A program made the position numbers and the translations under genes. The notes beneath the pieces are model-generated. The model ran no database searches. It worked only from the letters and a program-made list of their open reading frames with translations, and was not told the DNA's origin. From Gnomoniopsis sp. IMI 355080 (lineage: Eukaryota; Ascomycota; Sordariomycetes; Diaporthales; Gnomoniaceae), in the NCBI GenBank assembly GCA_027946555.1, contig JAPEVC010000066.1, positions 62,001-126,000 on the forward strand: 64,000 nt of DNA, given 5' to 3'. Below, one piece after another: positions 44,912-56,286 of this stretch. Each line of letters starts with the position of its first letter. Within the stretch, counting starts at the first letter, position 1.

Positions 44912-46576
44912 ATGAGCACATCAATCTCCGTCGTCTCGACGGATACAACGGTCACGCAACGGCCAGTGAAAAAGGACACGCCACAAATCTCTGTCCACCG
45001 CATCATCACACCGACTGGACTAAGAGACGCCTCCACGCCAGAGAAAGCCTGGATTGCCATACGAGATGAGGTAGCCCGATACATCTCTGCAAATCATAAC
45101 CTGCTGTGAAAATACGACGCTAATAACTGCTTGGGCAGGTCTTCGACCTTACAGCTTTCTCAAAGCGCCATCCTGGAGGGCAAGGCGTCTTGCTGGCCGC
45201 AGTTGGCCGAGATGCAACTGCACTTTTCGAGTCGATCCACGACGTCAAAGCAGCGGCAGTCCTGAAGTGAGCACTCAAGGCCCAGAATCCTTAGCAATCC
45301 CTACCGGAGAATTCTGAATTGACATATCATGGCCCTAAAAAGAAAGTTTCGGATCGGGACTCTAGGCGATCATGATCTTCCACGATATCCGGCGCCGGGG
45401 ACGTTCACTACAGAATTGCACAATGTATGTACTTGAAGTAATCTCTCAAGTGATTTTATCTAACTTGAAACAGAGAGTGGCAGCATATTTTCAAGAGACT
45501 AAGCAGAACTCCCGTTACTCGCCATGGAGTCTAGTTAGCTACCTGGTCATTGTCGGCACCTGGATGGTGTCGTACCCCATCGCCTTCAACACCAACCCGG
45601 ATGCATCTATTCTCATCTGCGCACTAGGTGCCATCCTCCAGGGCTGGAGCTTGGCAATGGCTGGCATATATATCTTGCATGACAGCAGCCATTCCAGCTT
45701 CACTAACAACCCCAAGGTTTGGGATGCCATGGGCCGCGTTTATGAGCTCATGACCGGGTTTTCAACGTGGTATTGGAAACATCAACATGGTAGGTTACGA
45801 CTGTCATGCGTACATACTTTTTAGAACCACTGCTCACATCTATCAAATCAGTGATCGGCCACCACGCGTTCACCAATGTCGTCGATGTGGACCCAGACGT
45901 CACCCTTCCCGCCCCAGGTCCCATTCGCATTTACGGAGCCCAGCCATGGTACTGGTATTACCAGTTCCAGAACGTCTACTGGCCATTCCTTTACTCGCAG
46001 CTCGTACTCGGTCGCCGCCTGGGCGAGTTCCACTCCCTTTTCCTCGTCCACCGCGTCTCCAACGTCCCCATGAACCGCCCCGGCGCCCGCGAGAGCGCCT
46101 GGAGCATCGCCGGCATGCTCTCGGCGCTGACCCAGCGGGTGCTCGTCCCATACTTCGTCCTGGGACTGAACGGCTACCGCGTGTGGTGGCTCAATGTCCT
46201 GATTGACGCCGCCTGGTCCTTGTACCTGATGCTCATCTTCCAGCTCAGTCACGTCAACGACGACGTGGCGTGGCCTGTACCCGACGCGGGCACTGGCGTT
46301 TTCGATAAGGAGTGGGCCGTGCTGCAGATTGAGGCGTCAATGGACTTTGCGCACGGCGATCTTGTCACTACGTGTTTGACCGGCAGTCTGAACTATCAGG
46401 CCGTGCATCACCTATTCCCGCACGTAAATCAGATCTACTACCCGGACTTGGCTGTTATCGTTAGGAATCTTTGTAGTGAGTTCGGGGTGGAATATCACCT
46501 TAAGAGCTCGTGGCTGGACGGTGTGAGGGCGCACGTAAGGCAAATTACCGCCACTGGCATCTTTGGTAAATTGTAA
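44912..46576 (+). CDS. Cytochrome b5-fused front-end fatty acid (or sphingolipid) desaturase
   Basis: Model: join(44912..45070,45139..45266,45343..45424,45474..45789,45852..46576), 469 aa. A Ser/Thr-rich start is followed by a cytochrome b5 domain: AWIAIRDEVFDLTAFSKRHP ending HPGGQGV, the haem-binding HPGG. The desaturase part has the three histidine boxes HDSSH, HQHVIGHH (formed across intron 4) and QAVHHLFPH. The Gln in the third box is the hallmark of front-end desaturases. Hydrophobic segments lie in SLVSYLVIVGTWMVSYPIAF and VLIDAAWSLYLMLIFQL. The enzyme is in the ER membrane, inserting a double bond in a long-chain acyl or sphingoid substrate; which one cannot be told from sequence. Exon joins are all in phase. 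Confidence 0.87.
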
Positions 46577-47109
46577 TAGCTAAGAGAAGAGACGCGGAGT
46601 GAACGATGTACAGTACTTTAGAAAAAGTTAGGGGCTTCATTGAATTGACAGTGTGACGCAGTCACAGATTACTATCTTAACATTTACTTTCAACTCCGAC
46701 CTGTAGATCGGGCTGACATGGACACCCAAGAGGCAGGCCTTCCCAATGTTGATACAGTTCCAGGGTTTCCAACACCACGGTTGCTTTGGCCAGTGAGCAC
46801 CAATTTGAAACAAGAAGCCTAAAGCATGCCGCAGGTTACTTGAGAGTTTCTCAGACCTCTCCACTAAAGACATGACTCAGTCCCTGTTCTACCGCCTAGT
46901 GCGTCGGTTAGCGTAAGCACCTACCTTTCTCAGCGACAAATTTTGCGATGACAGGAGGCCGTTCAGGGGTCGCTGACTCGCTGCATGGTCTTACTTCGCT
47001 AGTTAGCTGCCTTTTCCCAGTGTCCGAGGGACCACATGGGAGGGGATTCTTTTTCGCATGTACAACATCGATTATACAACTAGGCGATACTTCACGATTG
47101 TAAGAGGCC
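46577..47109. other. Intergenic, nothing supported
   Basis: 3' flank of the desaturase and promoter of the asparagine-synthetase-like gene. No repeat or RNA gene is seen. Confidence 0.5.
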
Positions 47110-49478
47110 ATGTGTGGCATCAGTGTAATCGTTGCTTTACATGGCACACAGTTCACGGAAAATGAAAGAATTTCGAACAAGCTGGAAGAGAGCCTCAGCA
47201 AGATAGTGCATCGAGGACCGGACAGCCAGGGAACATGGATCAGTGCCAACAAACGAGTTGGTGAGTTACGAACGAATTTGTTATTTAGAAGTCCATATAT
47301 TGACTGTTTATTAGCGTTGGGCCACTGCCGCCTGTCGATCAACGATCTCACGCCTCATGGTGCACAGCCTCTCCATTCTCATGATAACAAAATCCACACG
47401 GTGGTGAACGGAGAGATCTATGATTACAAGAGAATACGCGCGGAGCTGGAGCAGTCCAACTATACGTTCAGCGGCCATAGCGACTCTGAACTAGTAGTTG
47501 CACTCTATCAGGTTCATGGCACTTCATTCCTAACAAAACTTCGTGGCGAGTTTTCGTTTTGTTTGTATGACTCTGAGAAGGACTATTTCATCGCGGTTAG
47601 GGATCGGTACGGGATCAAACCTCTGTTCTGGACCCTGTCAGCCGAAGAGGATCGCCTTCTAATCTCCTCCGAGGCGAAAGGCTTTCTGCCGTTGGGATGG
47701 CAGCCCAAGTGGGACATCGGCAGTATCAGAGAGGGTGGGTGGAACCATGACAGTCGGACGTTGTTTGCAGGCGTTAACAAGGTATGACCTCCACACGATG
47801 ACAACGACTAGACGTGTACCGCGATCTAACGGGTCAGGTTCTTCCGGGACACTATTTCACCACGCCGTCCTTCGGTCTCCCAAAGATTGAACTATACTGG
47901 GATACGACATACCCCGACAAGGTCAGCCACGCAATCCTGCCCTTCTATGAAAGTTAAAGTTGGATGTGAAGTTGACATTGAACAGCATCATACGGAGGAG
48001 CGCAAAGAAGAGGATATGATTGCGGGTGTTCGAGAAAGACTACTCGATGCTGTTCGTCTCCGTCTCCAGGCAGATGTGCCCGTAGGAATCTATCTGTCCG
48101 GTGGTATTGATTCTTCTATCGTTGCTGGAATGGTCGCTCACCTCGTGCGAACCGAGGGGCTGAAGATTGGCAATAACGATGGCAGTTCGATACGTTGTTT
48201 TAGTATCGCATTCGACGCTGACAGCGGCTTCGATGAATCCAGTAAGTCTATACAGCCGAAACGCATCCAAACTTGCGTTACTAAATGTAAGCTATAGGTA
48301 TTGCAGCCCGCACCGCAGAGTGGCTCGGAGTAAGCTACGAAAAGATTCATATGAATGAGGAAGAGCTGGCGCGACAATTCGAGGACGCTACTTACCATAT
48401 TGAACACCATAACCCTGACTTCAACTTCGTCGGCAAATTCGCCCTTTCCACACTGCCACGAAGCGCTGGCTTCAAAGTCGTATTAACAGGCGAGGGATCC
48501 GATGAGATCTTTGCAGGCTACCACAACTACCTGCCAGACTTCTTAAGCGAGCCAGATCACACCTGGGCCTTGTCCAGTCTGTCAGAAGAGGACCGAAAAC
48601 GGTTATATACCGAAGTAGAGGCTCGTACTAGAGCCTCGTATATTCACATTGGAGCCGATGTCTCGAACCGGGCTCCTTCGCAAAAGCTGAACAACATCAC
48701 GACACCTGCGTCAATGGCAGCCTTCGAATGTCCAGCCCCGACCTTTGCTCCATGGACTGAATCTCCCATAACCGCTTTACAAACAATCGAAAACAATGTC
48801 AACGAGCGTGTGCAACGTCTGATCGAAGAAGCTTGGCATCCGTTGCACGCAGCTCTCTATGTCTGGTCCAAAGGAAATTTGGTGAACGTCATGTTGTCCT
48901 GCCTTGGAGACCGCACTGAAATGGGTACGTTATTTCGGAATCAATCTTTACCACAGTCGGCCACGTTATAGAGAGATGTGTGCGGAGTGTGGAGGATTAC
49001 TTCTTACACATGTCTTATGGTCCCATTATTAGCGCTGTAACTGGCAAATACTGACTTAAAAACAGCGCATAGCATCGAAGCGAGACCCCCATTTTTAGAT
49101 CATCACTTGACTGAATACGTCAATGGGCTTCCACCGAGCGTCAAGATACGGTGGGACGGGACAAAGTTTACGGAAAAATGGATTCTTCGTGAGGCTGGAC
49201 GTCCATTCATCACCGATGAGATCTACAAGCGGACCAAACATCCGTACATAGCCCCTACAGTCTGGCCAGTGGGAGGTGCATTGTACAGGCTGTTCGAACG
49301 GTTGGTGACGAGAGACAACGTCGAAAACTTAGGTTTCGTTGATTGGAACTCTGTGTCCGGGCTATTATCCAGGGCTTTTGAAAAGAGGGATACTGCAGCG
49401 CTAAGGGCGTTGATCAATGTTGGGCAATGGGTTGTGCTTTCCCAACGGTTCGGTGTCGCGAAGGCTGTAGCTTCATAG
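47110..49478 (+). CDS. Asparagine synthetase (glutamine-hydrolysing)-like protein
   Basis: Model: join(47110..47260,47315..47781,47838..47921,47986..48241,48298..48924,49066..49478), 665 aa. The class II glutamine amidotransferase domain begins MCGISV with the nucleophilic Cys2, followed by HRGPDSQG, ALGHCRLSINDL and VVNGEIYDYK. The synthetase domain has the PP-loop LSGGIDSSIVAGM, LTGEGSDEIFAGY, and EARPPFLDHHL. All key residues for Gln hydrolysis and ATP use are present. The enzyme should transfer ammonia to an adenylated carboxylate. Fungi often carry extra copies of this type (distinct from primary AsnB) in accessory regions, where they may amidate unusual substrates. The third intron uses a GTCAGC donor and an acceptor after TTGACATTGAACAG, the only join that keeps the frame. 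Confidence 0.88.
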
Positions 49479-50506
49479 TTATGCCCTAGGTAGCGATTGT
49501 GGTGACAGCATTAGATTTCGGATTGGCTGTGAACTTGAAATTTAAATACTGGCCGTAGGAATCTTGGACGATACTTCTGGTCTTAAAGTGCTCTTGCTGG
49601 AAACCCGGTGATAGCGTCCATGAGGAGCGTGGAGTGGAGGACAAGGCGCGTAGTCGGTGGACAGGGAACAACCTTTGCACATCGCTACAATTTTGGATGC
49701 AATAGGGTAACATCCTCGGTGATCGTTCCTTGCTTGATATAAATTTTAGCTTTCGGACCAGACCGAAATGCTCAGCCCAAGCCCTATCCACTACAGGCAC
49801 TAGCCTAGCCCTATTGGCAAAAACGCATGGAACATGAATCTATTGGGGCGGAGATTATACCTAATTATATCCAATCGTATACTGAGCCGGTCTGTGCGCA
49901 GAACGTCTTTGAACTTGAGGTGCATAGTTCCATGTTGACTGGACATTCGCGAAGCTTTCATGCTAAGCACAGTGCTGCTATGTCCTTGTTGCATACACAC
50001 GTGAAAAGGTTCCACATAGTTGAACAGCTCTTCTCGTTTCTTTCCAGCTCTTTGAGGACGATCCAGCCACATCTGGTCGGAGTCGACTTGCTTGAAAATG
50101 GCTTGCCAACTTCTGACAGAAAGCTAACTCCATCGGTCTCCTCTCAAGTTGAATATGTGTCTGTGCAGTGCCTGCGGTGAAGCTTCTGTGATAGCTGCTT
50201 TATGTCAAGCCTTCAGTCTCTACTTGAGTAGAGCACAAATCCCAATTGGATAGCCTTTCGGCTCAATCTCACAAGAAAACGGTCATGAAAGCTAAGGATG
50301 TTCCAATTCAATTTAAATTCTAGGAACAGCGACCGTACTGTGTATAGTCTTCGAAGGCTTTAATCTTATTTCCCCTGAGCACCTATGTCTTCGCTGGAGT
50401 GCTTAGAGCTCCATTAGTACTGACTTGCCGGGCGGATACGGGGGCAGTTTCATGTAGCAAAGTGTTAAGCATGTTCCATCGCTAAAAGAAAATTCTACTT
50501 GTGGCT
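49479..50506. other. Intergenic, nothing supported
   Basis: Short opposite-strand frames only. This is 3' flanking DNA of two convergent genes. Confidence 0.45.
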
Positions 50507-51172
50507 TTAATTCTCGACCAAGAACTCAGTACCATCATCTTCAACTTCATAGACCAATGGCAGAGGAAGCTCCTCACCATTCTCAGTGAACGTGGGAATG
50601 GTAGCAGTGCCATTACGAACTTCTTCCTCCGTCCCCCACCACCACGACCGCCCGATCAACTTTCCTGTAGCAACTGTGACTTTGTACCGCTTACCAGCCT
50701 CCAGCCCATCACATCCACAGACTACAGGCGAGCGACGAGCCTGGGTTTCGTTTCCATGCTCATCGAGTAGTCTGCCACGGCGCACAATTTCCCATGGCTG
50801 TGGCCGAAACTTGCTGTCATATGATCCTCCCCTGGTAAAGGCGACAGACACGGTTGCAGACTCGGCTGGAAGGATCGTAAGGTATCGTGTTTCGCGGGAT
50901 CCAGGTTGGTTCACCCGCCCAGTAAGGTCCTGAATTTTGAGAGGCGTTGGAGGAGACGTGCTGAGATCTGTTATTGGAAAGGCGCCTTGTTGCATAGCGG
51001 ATCCTGGATCAAGCGGTGAGCCTCTTCCGACCTGGATGGTAATGGGTCGGTCCGTTCGCGATGTGACATGCTGAGAGAGGGTTGGTGGTTTGGGGTCGGA
51101 GAAGTGGAAGGTTTGTGGTGAGAGCTCAAGTCTGATGGAAACGACAGGCGATTCGTCCTGGTTGCTAGCCAT
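50507..51172 (-). CDS. Conserved-looking hypothetical protein, 221 aa
   Basis: Intronless from ATG 51172. It is hydrophilic and rich in beta-prone stretches (VVSIRLELSPQTFHFSD, RETRYLTILPAESATVSVAF), with single TSRTDRPITIQVGRGSPLD and AGKRYKVTVATGKLIGRSWW motifs. It resembles an Ig-like or beta-sandwich protein of a type common as unnamed fungal ORFs. It has no signal peptide, membrane segment or catalytic motif. Function is unknown. Confidence 0.7.
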   Translation of the reverse strand: MASNQDESPVVSIRLELSPQTFHFSDPKPPTLSQHVTSRTDRPITIQVGRGSPLDPGSAMQQGAFPITDLSTSPPTPLKIQDLTGRVNQPGSRETRYLTILPAESATVSVAFTRGGSYDSKFRPQPWEIVRRGRLLDEHGNETQARRSPVVCGCDGLEAGKRYKVTVATGKLIGRSWWWGTEEEVRNGTATIPTFTENGEELPLPLVYEVEDDGTEFLVEN

Positions 51173-52460
51173 TTTTGCAAGTACAAGGTAGTCCAGGTAA
51201 ACAGAGTAACAATCAGAATCTTTGCGACGTTCAGACAGAGTTGTACCTAGGCGGGAGAGATGTAAGTTGAGGTAGGTAAGGTGAGTTGGTCTCGGTGTAG
51301 CTAGGGCACTATCTAATTATAGCTCAACGGCCCGGGCAGCTGCAGCATGGGTAGTTCATTCTAGCGCCTGCACCTCGCGCCCGCACCCATCCGTATCTGA
51401 ACATGGAATTATCTAAGCCACGGGAGCATTTCACTGCAAACCAATGCCAAAGGTGCGGCGGCGGCGGTGCTGAAGGAGCTGAAGAATCAATGATGGTGGT
51501 GTCGTCGATCGACGGTCTCTCGATCCTTCCGCAAGTCTGCACTGCCTTAGCTGCCTGCTAACAGTCAGACGCGGCCGCCTTAGGGGGTTCCTATCCAGGG
51601 TCATGAGACGCCCGCCATCGCCTTGCAAGTGTGCCTGCATACTTGCATCTAAATACCTACCTAGGAACCTACATGGGTTCTAGCCTGACAGTCTGGTTGG
51701 CGGAGCTCTTCCGAAATGAGAGCGCCCACTTGTTGGCCCTGGAGTTTCCGTGTGGTTGAGGCCTCAGACTACCTACCTAGGTAGGTAAGCTGCCGAATCT
51801 TCTATAGGGCTAAGGATACTAGAGACTTAAGCTTAAAACCTTATACCACAGGGAATCGAAGTCTCAAAACAGGTCCCCGTATATACCCAGGTAACACCGG
51901 CCAGATTCGAGGCCGCTAGGCTTGCATGATTTAGTACTCACAGCCTGTACACAACCTGCCTACACCGGGGTGTTTCATTCCTGTATAGTCTGACCTGGGT
52001 ACCGGATCGATGCTCTGTATCTTCTGTCAGCCTGTTATGTGGCGGTCTGACGTGCCAGCCTGCTTGCTCCAGCCGCGCTGCAGCCCTGTCAATGTGATCG
52101 CACAATGCTCATCAATTTCCTTCCTGAGACAACCTTTATGCGATGCCTTGAGTGATGCTTCGATGACAGCGCAAAGAAAACAGGCTGCAGTAAATCACGG
52201 ACCTCACGTGTCCTCCTTCCTTGCGGTAAGTCCTTCTCGTACCGGGTGCCTCAAGAACTCTGCAAGGTATTGATACTCAAGTTCAACTACCAAATTGCAG
52301 CTGTAAATCTAAATTTAGATGTGTTGTATGTATATAATAGCCTTGTGATTCCATCAGATATCCTACATCGCCGCCAAATTGACCACGACTTCCATCCCGT
52401 CATTACCAGACCATCCTCAACACCCAAAACTTCAAATTAGCAGGTTTCACACTCTACAGT
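51173..52460. other. Intergenic, rich in TACCTAGGTA-type words
   Basis: No ORF is convincing. The stretch holds several members of the palindromic repeat family, including a perfect 18-bp palindrome at 51770-51787. The last 200 bp should be the promoter of the secreted protease. Confidence 0.5.
51770..51787. repeat. 18-bp perfect palindrome of the TACCTAGGTA family
   Basis: TACCTACCTAGGTAGGTA equals its own reverse complement. Related words occur near 51244 and 51655-51672 and throughout the window. Confidence 0.75.
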
Positions 52461-53363
52461 ATGCCTCGTATCCACTCTTATATGTCACTTGGGACATTTC
52501 TCCTTGGCCTTGTCCTAGCTTCTCCTCATGATTCGTTGCACAACCCCCAGCAGGGGAGGACCATCTCAAGCATTCTATCCAAGAGAGGAGAGCCGCAAAC
52601 ACCAGAGACCGAGTATCCGGACACGGAACCACATCCCAACCAGCTTGATCAGTTGGAGACGGCAATTCAGGACGCTTTCGAACTCTGTGACTATGTCCTC
52701 ACTAGTGTCGGAGACGGCATCGACTCTGACAGTCCCATTTTCACCAAGTACTTCGACGAGGCTGATAGGGCGGGAGTCAAAAAGGTCTTCCAGACAATCT
52801 CACCCAGTGCTGGGGTCGGGAATGACTTGCTAGATAATATTCTTCTCCAAAAGGAAGACCCAGACGGAAGATGTGATGACCGCACGCTCGCGGCGTCGTA
52901 TCTTGAGGGTGACGACCCCTTCATCGTCACCTGCCCGAGCCTCTTCAATAAGAAGGCTGTCACCGAATTGAAAGGAACTGAAGCCGGCGACGACACACAC
53001 TACGTCCTTTGCGACGATCTACTCAGCGGTGGCGATTTCACTGGAACCGGCGCTGTCAGCTACAAGATGAACAGTTTGGGCATGACACTTCTCCACGAAT
53101 ACACACATTACGACGCAATGCTCCAAGATATATTCGGCGGTCCGATCATCGATCAGGAGGATGCAAATGGCGAGCCCATCGGTTATGGACCGGTCCAAGT
53201 CCGCGCACTTGACAAGGCTCTTGCACCATTCAACGCCGATAGCTACGCCTATTATGCCTCTGAGGTGCTTTGGACCGTACTTTGCCAACATGACTTCGCA
53301 GACCCAACTGCTGGGGTTGACGATGAGGATCCTAACTGTGCTGACTCTCCCTGCGAGGCTTGA
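52461..53363 (+). CDS. Secreted zinc metalloprotease-like protein (HExxH)
   Basis: Intronless, 300 aa, from ATG 52461. Residues 1-21 are a signal peptide (YMSLGTFLLGLVLASPH), followed by a probable propeptide ending near the basic SKRGE. The mature part has paired cysteines and the zinc motif MTLLHEYTHYDAM (HEYTH). It continues YGPVQVRALDK and NADSYAYYASEVLWTVLCQH, a layout like deuterolysin-type (M35-related) secreted proteins of fungi. The third zinc ligand is not obvious. It is likely secreted for protein digestion or host interaction. Family assignment is moderate; secretion and HExxH are clear. Confidence 0.8.
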   Translation: MPRIHSYMSLGTFLLGLVLASPHDSLHNPQQGRTISSILSKRGEPQTPETEYPDTEPHPNQLDQLETAIQDAFELCDYVLTSVGDGIDSDSPIFTKYFDEADRAGVKKVFQTISPSAGVGNDLLDNILLQKEDPDGRCDDRTLAASYLEGDDPFIVTCPSLFNKKAVTELKGTEAGDDTHYVLCDDLLSGGDFTGTGAVSYKMNSLGMTLLHEYTHYDAMLQDIFGGPIIDQEDANGEPIGYGPVQVRALDKALAPFNADSYAYYASEVLWTVLCQHDFADPTAGVDDEDPNCADSPCEA

Positions 53364-54134
53364 GAGTGGTATGAAGTTGCGGTGGGGTCATGCCGTGTCA
53401 AATGGTGTTGTGTGAAGTTCGTAGAAACATTTGAGGCTTGCTTCTGTCTTGCTTCTTTCGGCTTATCATGAAAGCTTCAGCTCTAATAGAAAGTCATTAT
53501 CATCGCCAGTTGTATACCTAGGTGTTCTCTCGGCAATGTTTCGTGGATAAGCCTAGGCTCCCGAAAGCTCTAATTCTATATCGCTTCATTGTGAAAGCGC
53601 TCGACATGTCTACGTCCGCCTCCAGCTTTCCCCGTTCCTGGAGTCGTTGAATATCTCTCTTTATCAATACGTAGCCATTTGCAGGGACCAAAGAATGTAT
53701 ATAAAAGAGAGAGTAGTGAGAACCCTGCCTCGGGTAGGCTCTCCACCAACGCCCTCTACCAACGCCCTTGTCACGAAAACAGTCCGTACAGCATTGCTAA
53801 GAAATTCATATCAGAGGGTTCAATTTGAGAGTACCTAAGTACCTAGTTGTTATCCAGGGATAATGAAATCATACCATGACTCGTGATAGCCCTGTGGGGC
53901 TGGCTGACAAATGATCAGGTCGAGATATAAGTCTCAGCATAGCTGAAAACGCACCTGCAATGCCTCGATCACACCGAATAGAATAATAACGGAGAACAAA
54001 GGGAAGACGCAAAACAGAAAATGGAAATGAACAGGTTTGAAACTGGGTCCATTCCCGAAGAACAACAGCCTCACCTAGAACACCACCGCTTATGACACGT
54101 ACGCTGACCCAATATTTTCAAAAAAAGAAAAAGA
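53364..54134. other. Intergenic, nothing supported
   Basis: It has CTACCTAGG-type words near 53517 and 53831-53845. No ORF is worth calling. Confidence 0.5.
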
Positions 54135-54253
54135 ACATACAACACCGGGTATTCGCTAATGGTCACCCACTTAACTACTAATCCAGCCCTCAGCGGCTTG
54201 TATATGGGAGAGCGGACGGGATCCCTAATTCTCCACTGGGTATGGTCGTATGT
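54135..54253 (-). rRNA. 5S ribosomal RNA, second copy
   Basis: All 119 bases are the same as in the copy at 40202-40320 by eye. It ends in T-rich blocks (TTCTTTTTCTTTTTT on the transcribed strand), the Pol III terminator. The flanks beyond the A/T blocks differ, so this is a dispersed gene copy and not a recent large duplication. Confidence 0.92.
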
Positions 54254-54752
54254 GACAGTAACGGCGAGGAATTTGCCCTAAGACTGTAGAATAGAGAGGG
54301 ACAGTGGGTACACTGCACGACTAATGTTCATATCACAAGTTGCATAAATTTTGAGATATGGTTGCAGTGCTTTATATCAGTGGATAAGATCTCCCTTAAA
54401 AGTCATTTCAAACTCCATCCTAACGTGCTTGCGGCTTCGAAGTACCCTGGGCAGCTACCAGGTAATGAAGGACCAACAGCTCACACGCCCTAACGATAAC
54501 GTAGTGCAATGAAGGTACTCCGTATCTACTGTTGAATCACCAGCTTTACAATTTGAGATTCCCTTTGAGTACCTAGGTATACATCTAATAGGTACCTAAC
54601 AGTCCTCCGTAGTCTTACCTAGGTATTGACTAGTAACTTGGGCACTTAGGTATATTCATAGGAACCTCACATTGAAGGCATATCTGCATATCTAGGATTA
54701 TTTGGTACCTGTCAGTATTTGAGCCTGGCAAACATAAATACAAATGCAACAG
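54254..54752. repeat. Spacer with three TACCTAGGTA words
   Basis: Perfect TACCTAGGTA palindromes at 54570-54579 and 54616-54625, with GGTACCTA between them, lie downstream of the FAD monooxygenase gene. No gene is seen. Confidence 0.6.
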
Positions 54753-56286
54753 TTAGCAAGCTGCCTGTCCAGGTTTTGGTATAGACTCCGCCCAAGGCAT
54801 TGTGCCCTCGAATGGCTCCTCGGTTTCGATGAACTGCGCAACAAAAGCTTTGGAAATAGGCGGGCTGATGATCCAGTTCAAGTACACATGATTCATGAAC
54901 GGAATGTTCGGCATCACCCACTGGTCCGCGAACCAGTACAGCCAGTTCGGCCATGCAGACAGCCTAGTCATGCGCGCCGAGAAGCCGTAGTCTTGCACAA
55001 CAGGCTCTGCCCGCACCGCCTGGTAACGCGTGAACGCGGCCGTCAGCTCCTGGTCGGTCGGCGCGTCCGTGTGTAGCGCAAACAGCTCGTTGCCCAGTGC
55101 CGCCAGGTCCTGGATGCCGTTGTTGAGCCCCTGCCCTGCATTGGGGGTGTACTTGTGGCATGCATCCCCCGCGAGCACCATACGCCCGTAGCTCCAATGC
55201 TTGAGCACGCCCTCTTCGAGGTTGGCCATGCCGATCTTGCCCCTCCGCTGCTCGATGAGATCGCCTAGGCGCACTTTACCACCGACCATCATGTCCGCGT
55301 GCTTGGCCACAAATGCCTCGATGTCCGCTTCGGTGAATCGCACTCGCTCCGTGGTCGGCTTATCCAACTTCTCGTACACAAAAAGCCACGCGCGCCGCTC
55401 CGCGTTCAGCATCTGGAGCGAGCATCCATCGCTATGCGTTACGAGAACGTCGCCCGGCGCGAAGAACTGTGTTTGTCCGGGGATGGGGCACCATATTGTC
55501 TTGTAGGTGCACGGGAACGGGCGCTTCTCGTTGACCTCGGCCTCGCTTTTGCCGTCCAGGAGCATGTGCTCGCGCATGATATCGCGCACTCTGCTGTGGA
55601 CGCCGTCGGCGCCAATCAACAGGCCGCCTTCGTATGTCGACCCGTCTTGACAGGTTACCACGACGCCCTCATCCTTCTTATCCACAGCGGTCACGCGCTT
55701 GTTGACGTGACACCGCGCGTGGCCTTCTTCGCCCAAGGCGTCGTAAATACACTGCACCAATTCCGCTCGGTGGAACATCAATGAAGACTGGCCGTGGCTA
55801 CACCGAATTGGCACAATCAGTTGATGTGCATCGAAAATCGACTTCGCCGCCTTTTTGTACAGTCAGCGGTCAGGGTGAAGGGATAGGCGCACCTCTTTAT
55901 CATGTGATCCTCGAAGGACATGGAAGATACGAGTCCCTTGTTGTTGTAATCCATGAATTTTACCACCCCTTGGCCATACTCCCGCAACTGGTTCAGTAGT
56001 CCGAGCTGCGCGAGGATTCGTATGGTGTGAGGAAAGAGTGTGAGGCTGGCCCCCACATCCTCGACCACCTGAGGCCGAGCCTCGAGAAGGACAAAGTCAT
56101 ACCCGGCCTTGGACAACATAAGTGCTGCTGTCAGGCCCACGGGCCCGCCGCCTGCAATACTGTAACAACCATGTCAGTATACAGTATTTACATGATAGCC
56201 ACCCGAAGGCCAATGGTGAGCCTGGCTCGCTATGACAGCAGCGAAATGACACACATGAATTTGAACGTTGACTTCTGAGTCGACAT
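54753..56286 (-). CDS. FAD-dependent monooxygenase (PaxM-like epoxidase family)
   Basis: Model: complement(join(54753..55797,55893..56159,56255..56286)), 447 aa. Splicing the 32-nt first exon gives KFIIAGGGPVGLTAALMLSK, the GxGxxG FAD-binding start, followed by VLLEARPQVVEDVGASLTLF. Further motifs: FHRAELVQCIYDALG, LLIGADGVHSRVRDIM (DG motif), and MVLAGDACHKYTPNAGQGLN (GD motif). The C-terminus has hydrophobic, aromatic stretches (WLYWFADQWVMPNIPFMNHV) as in membrane-linked members of this group. Such enzymes epoxidise or hydroxylate terpenoid or aromatic metabolites. The neighbouring dehydrogenase and acyltransferase fit a tailoring role, but no backbone gene is in view. Confidence 0.87.

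Noticed and set aside
47922..47985. Frameshift in the asparagine-synthetase-like gene
   Set aside because: Using the acceptor after TTGACATTGAACAG restores a continuous 665-codon frame, so a lesion is not needed.
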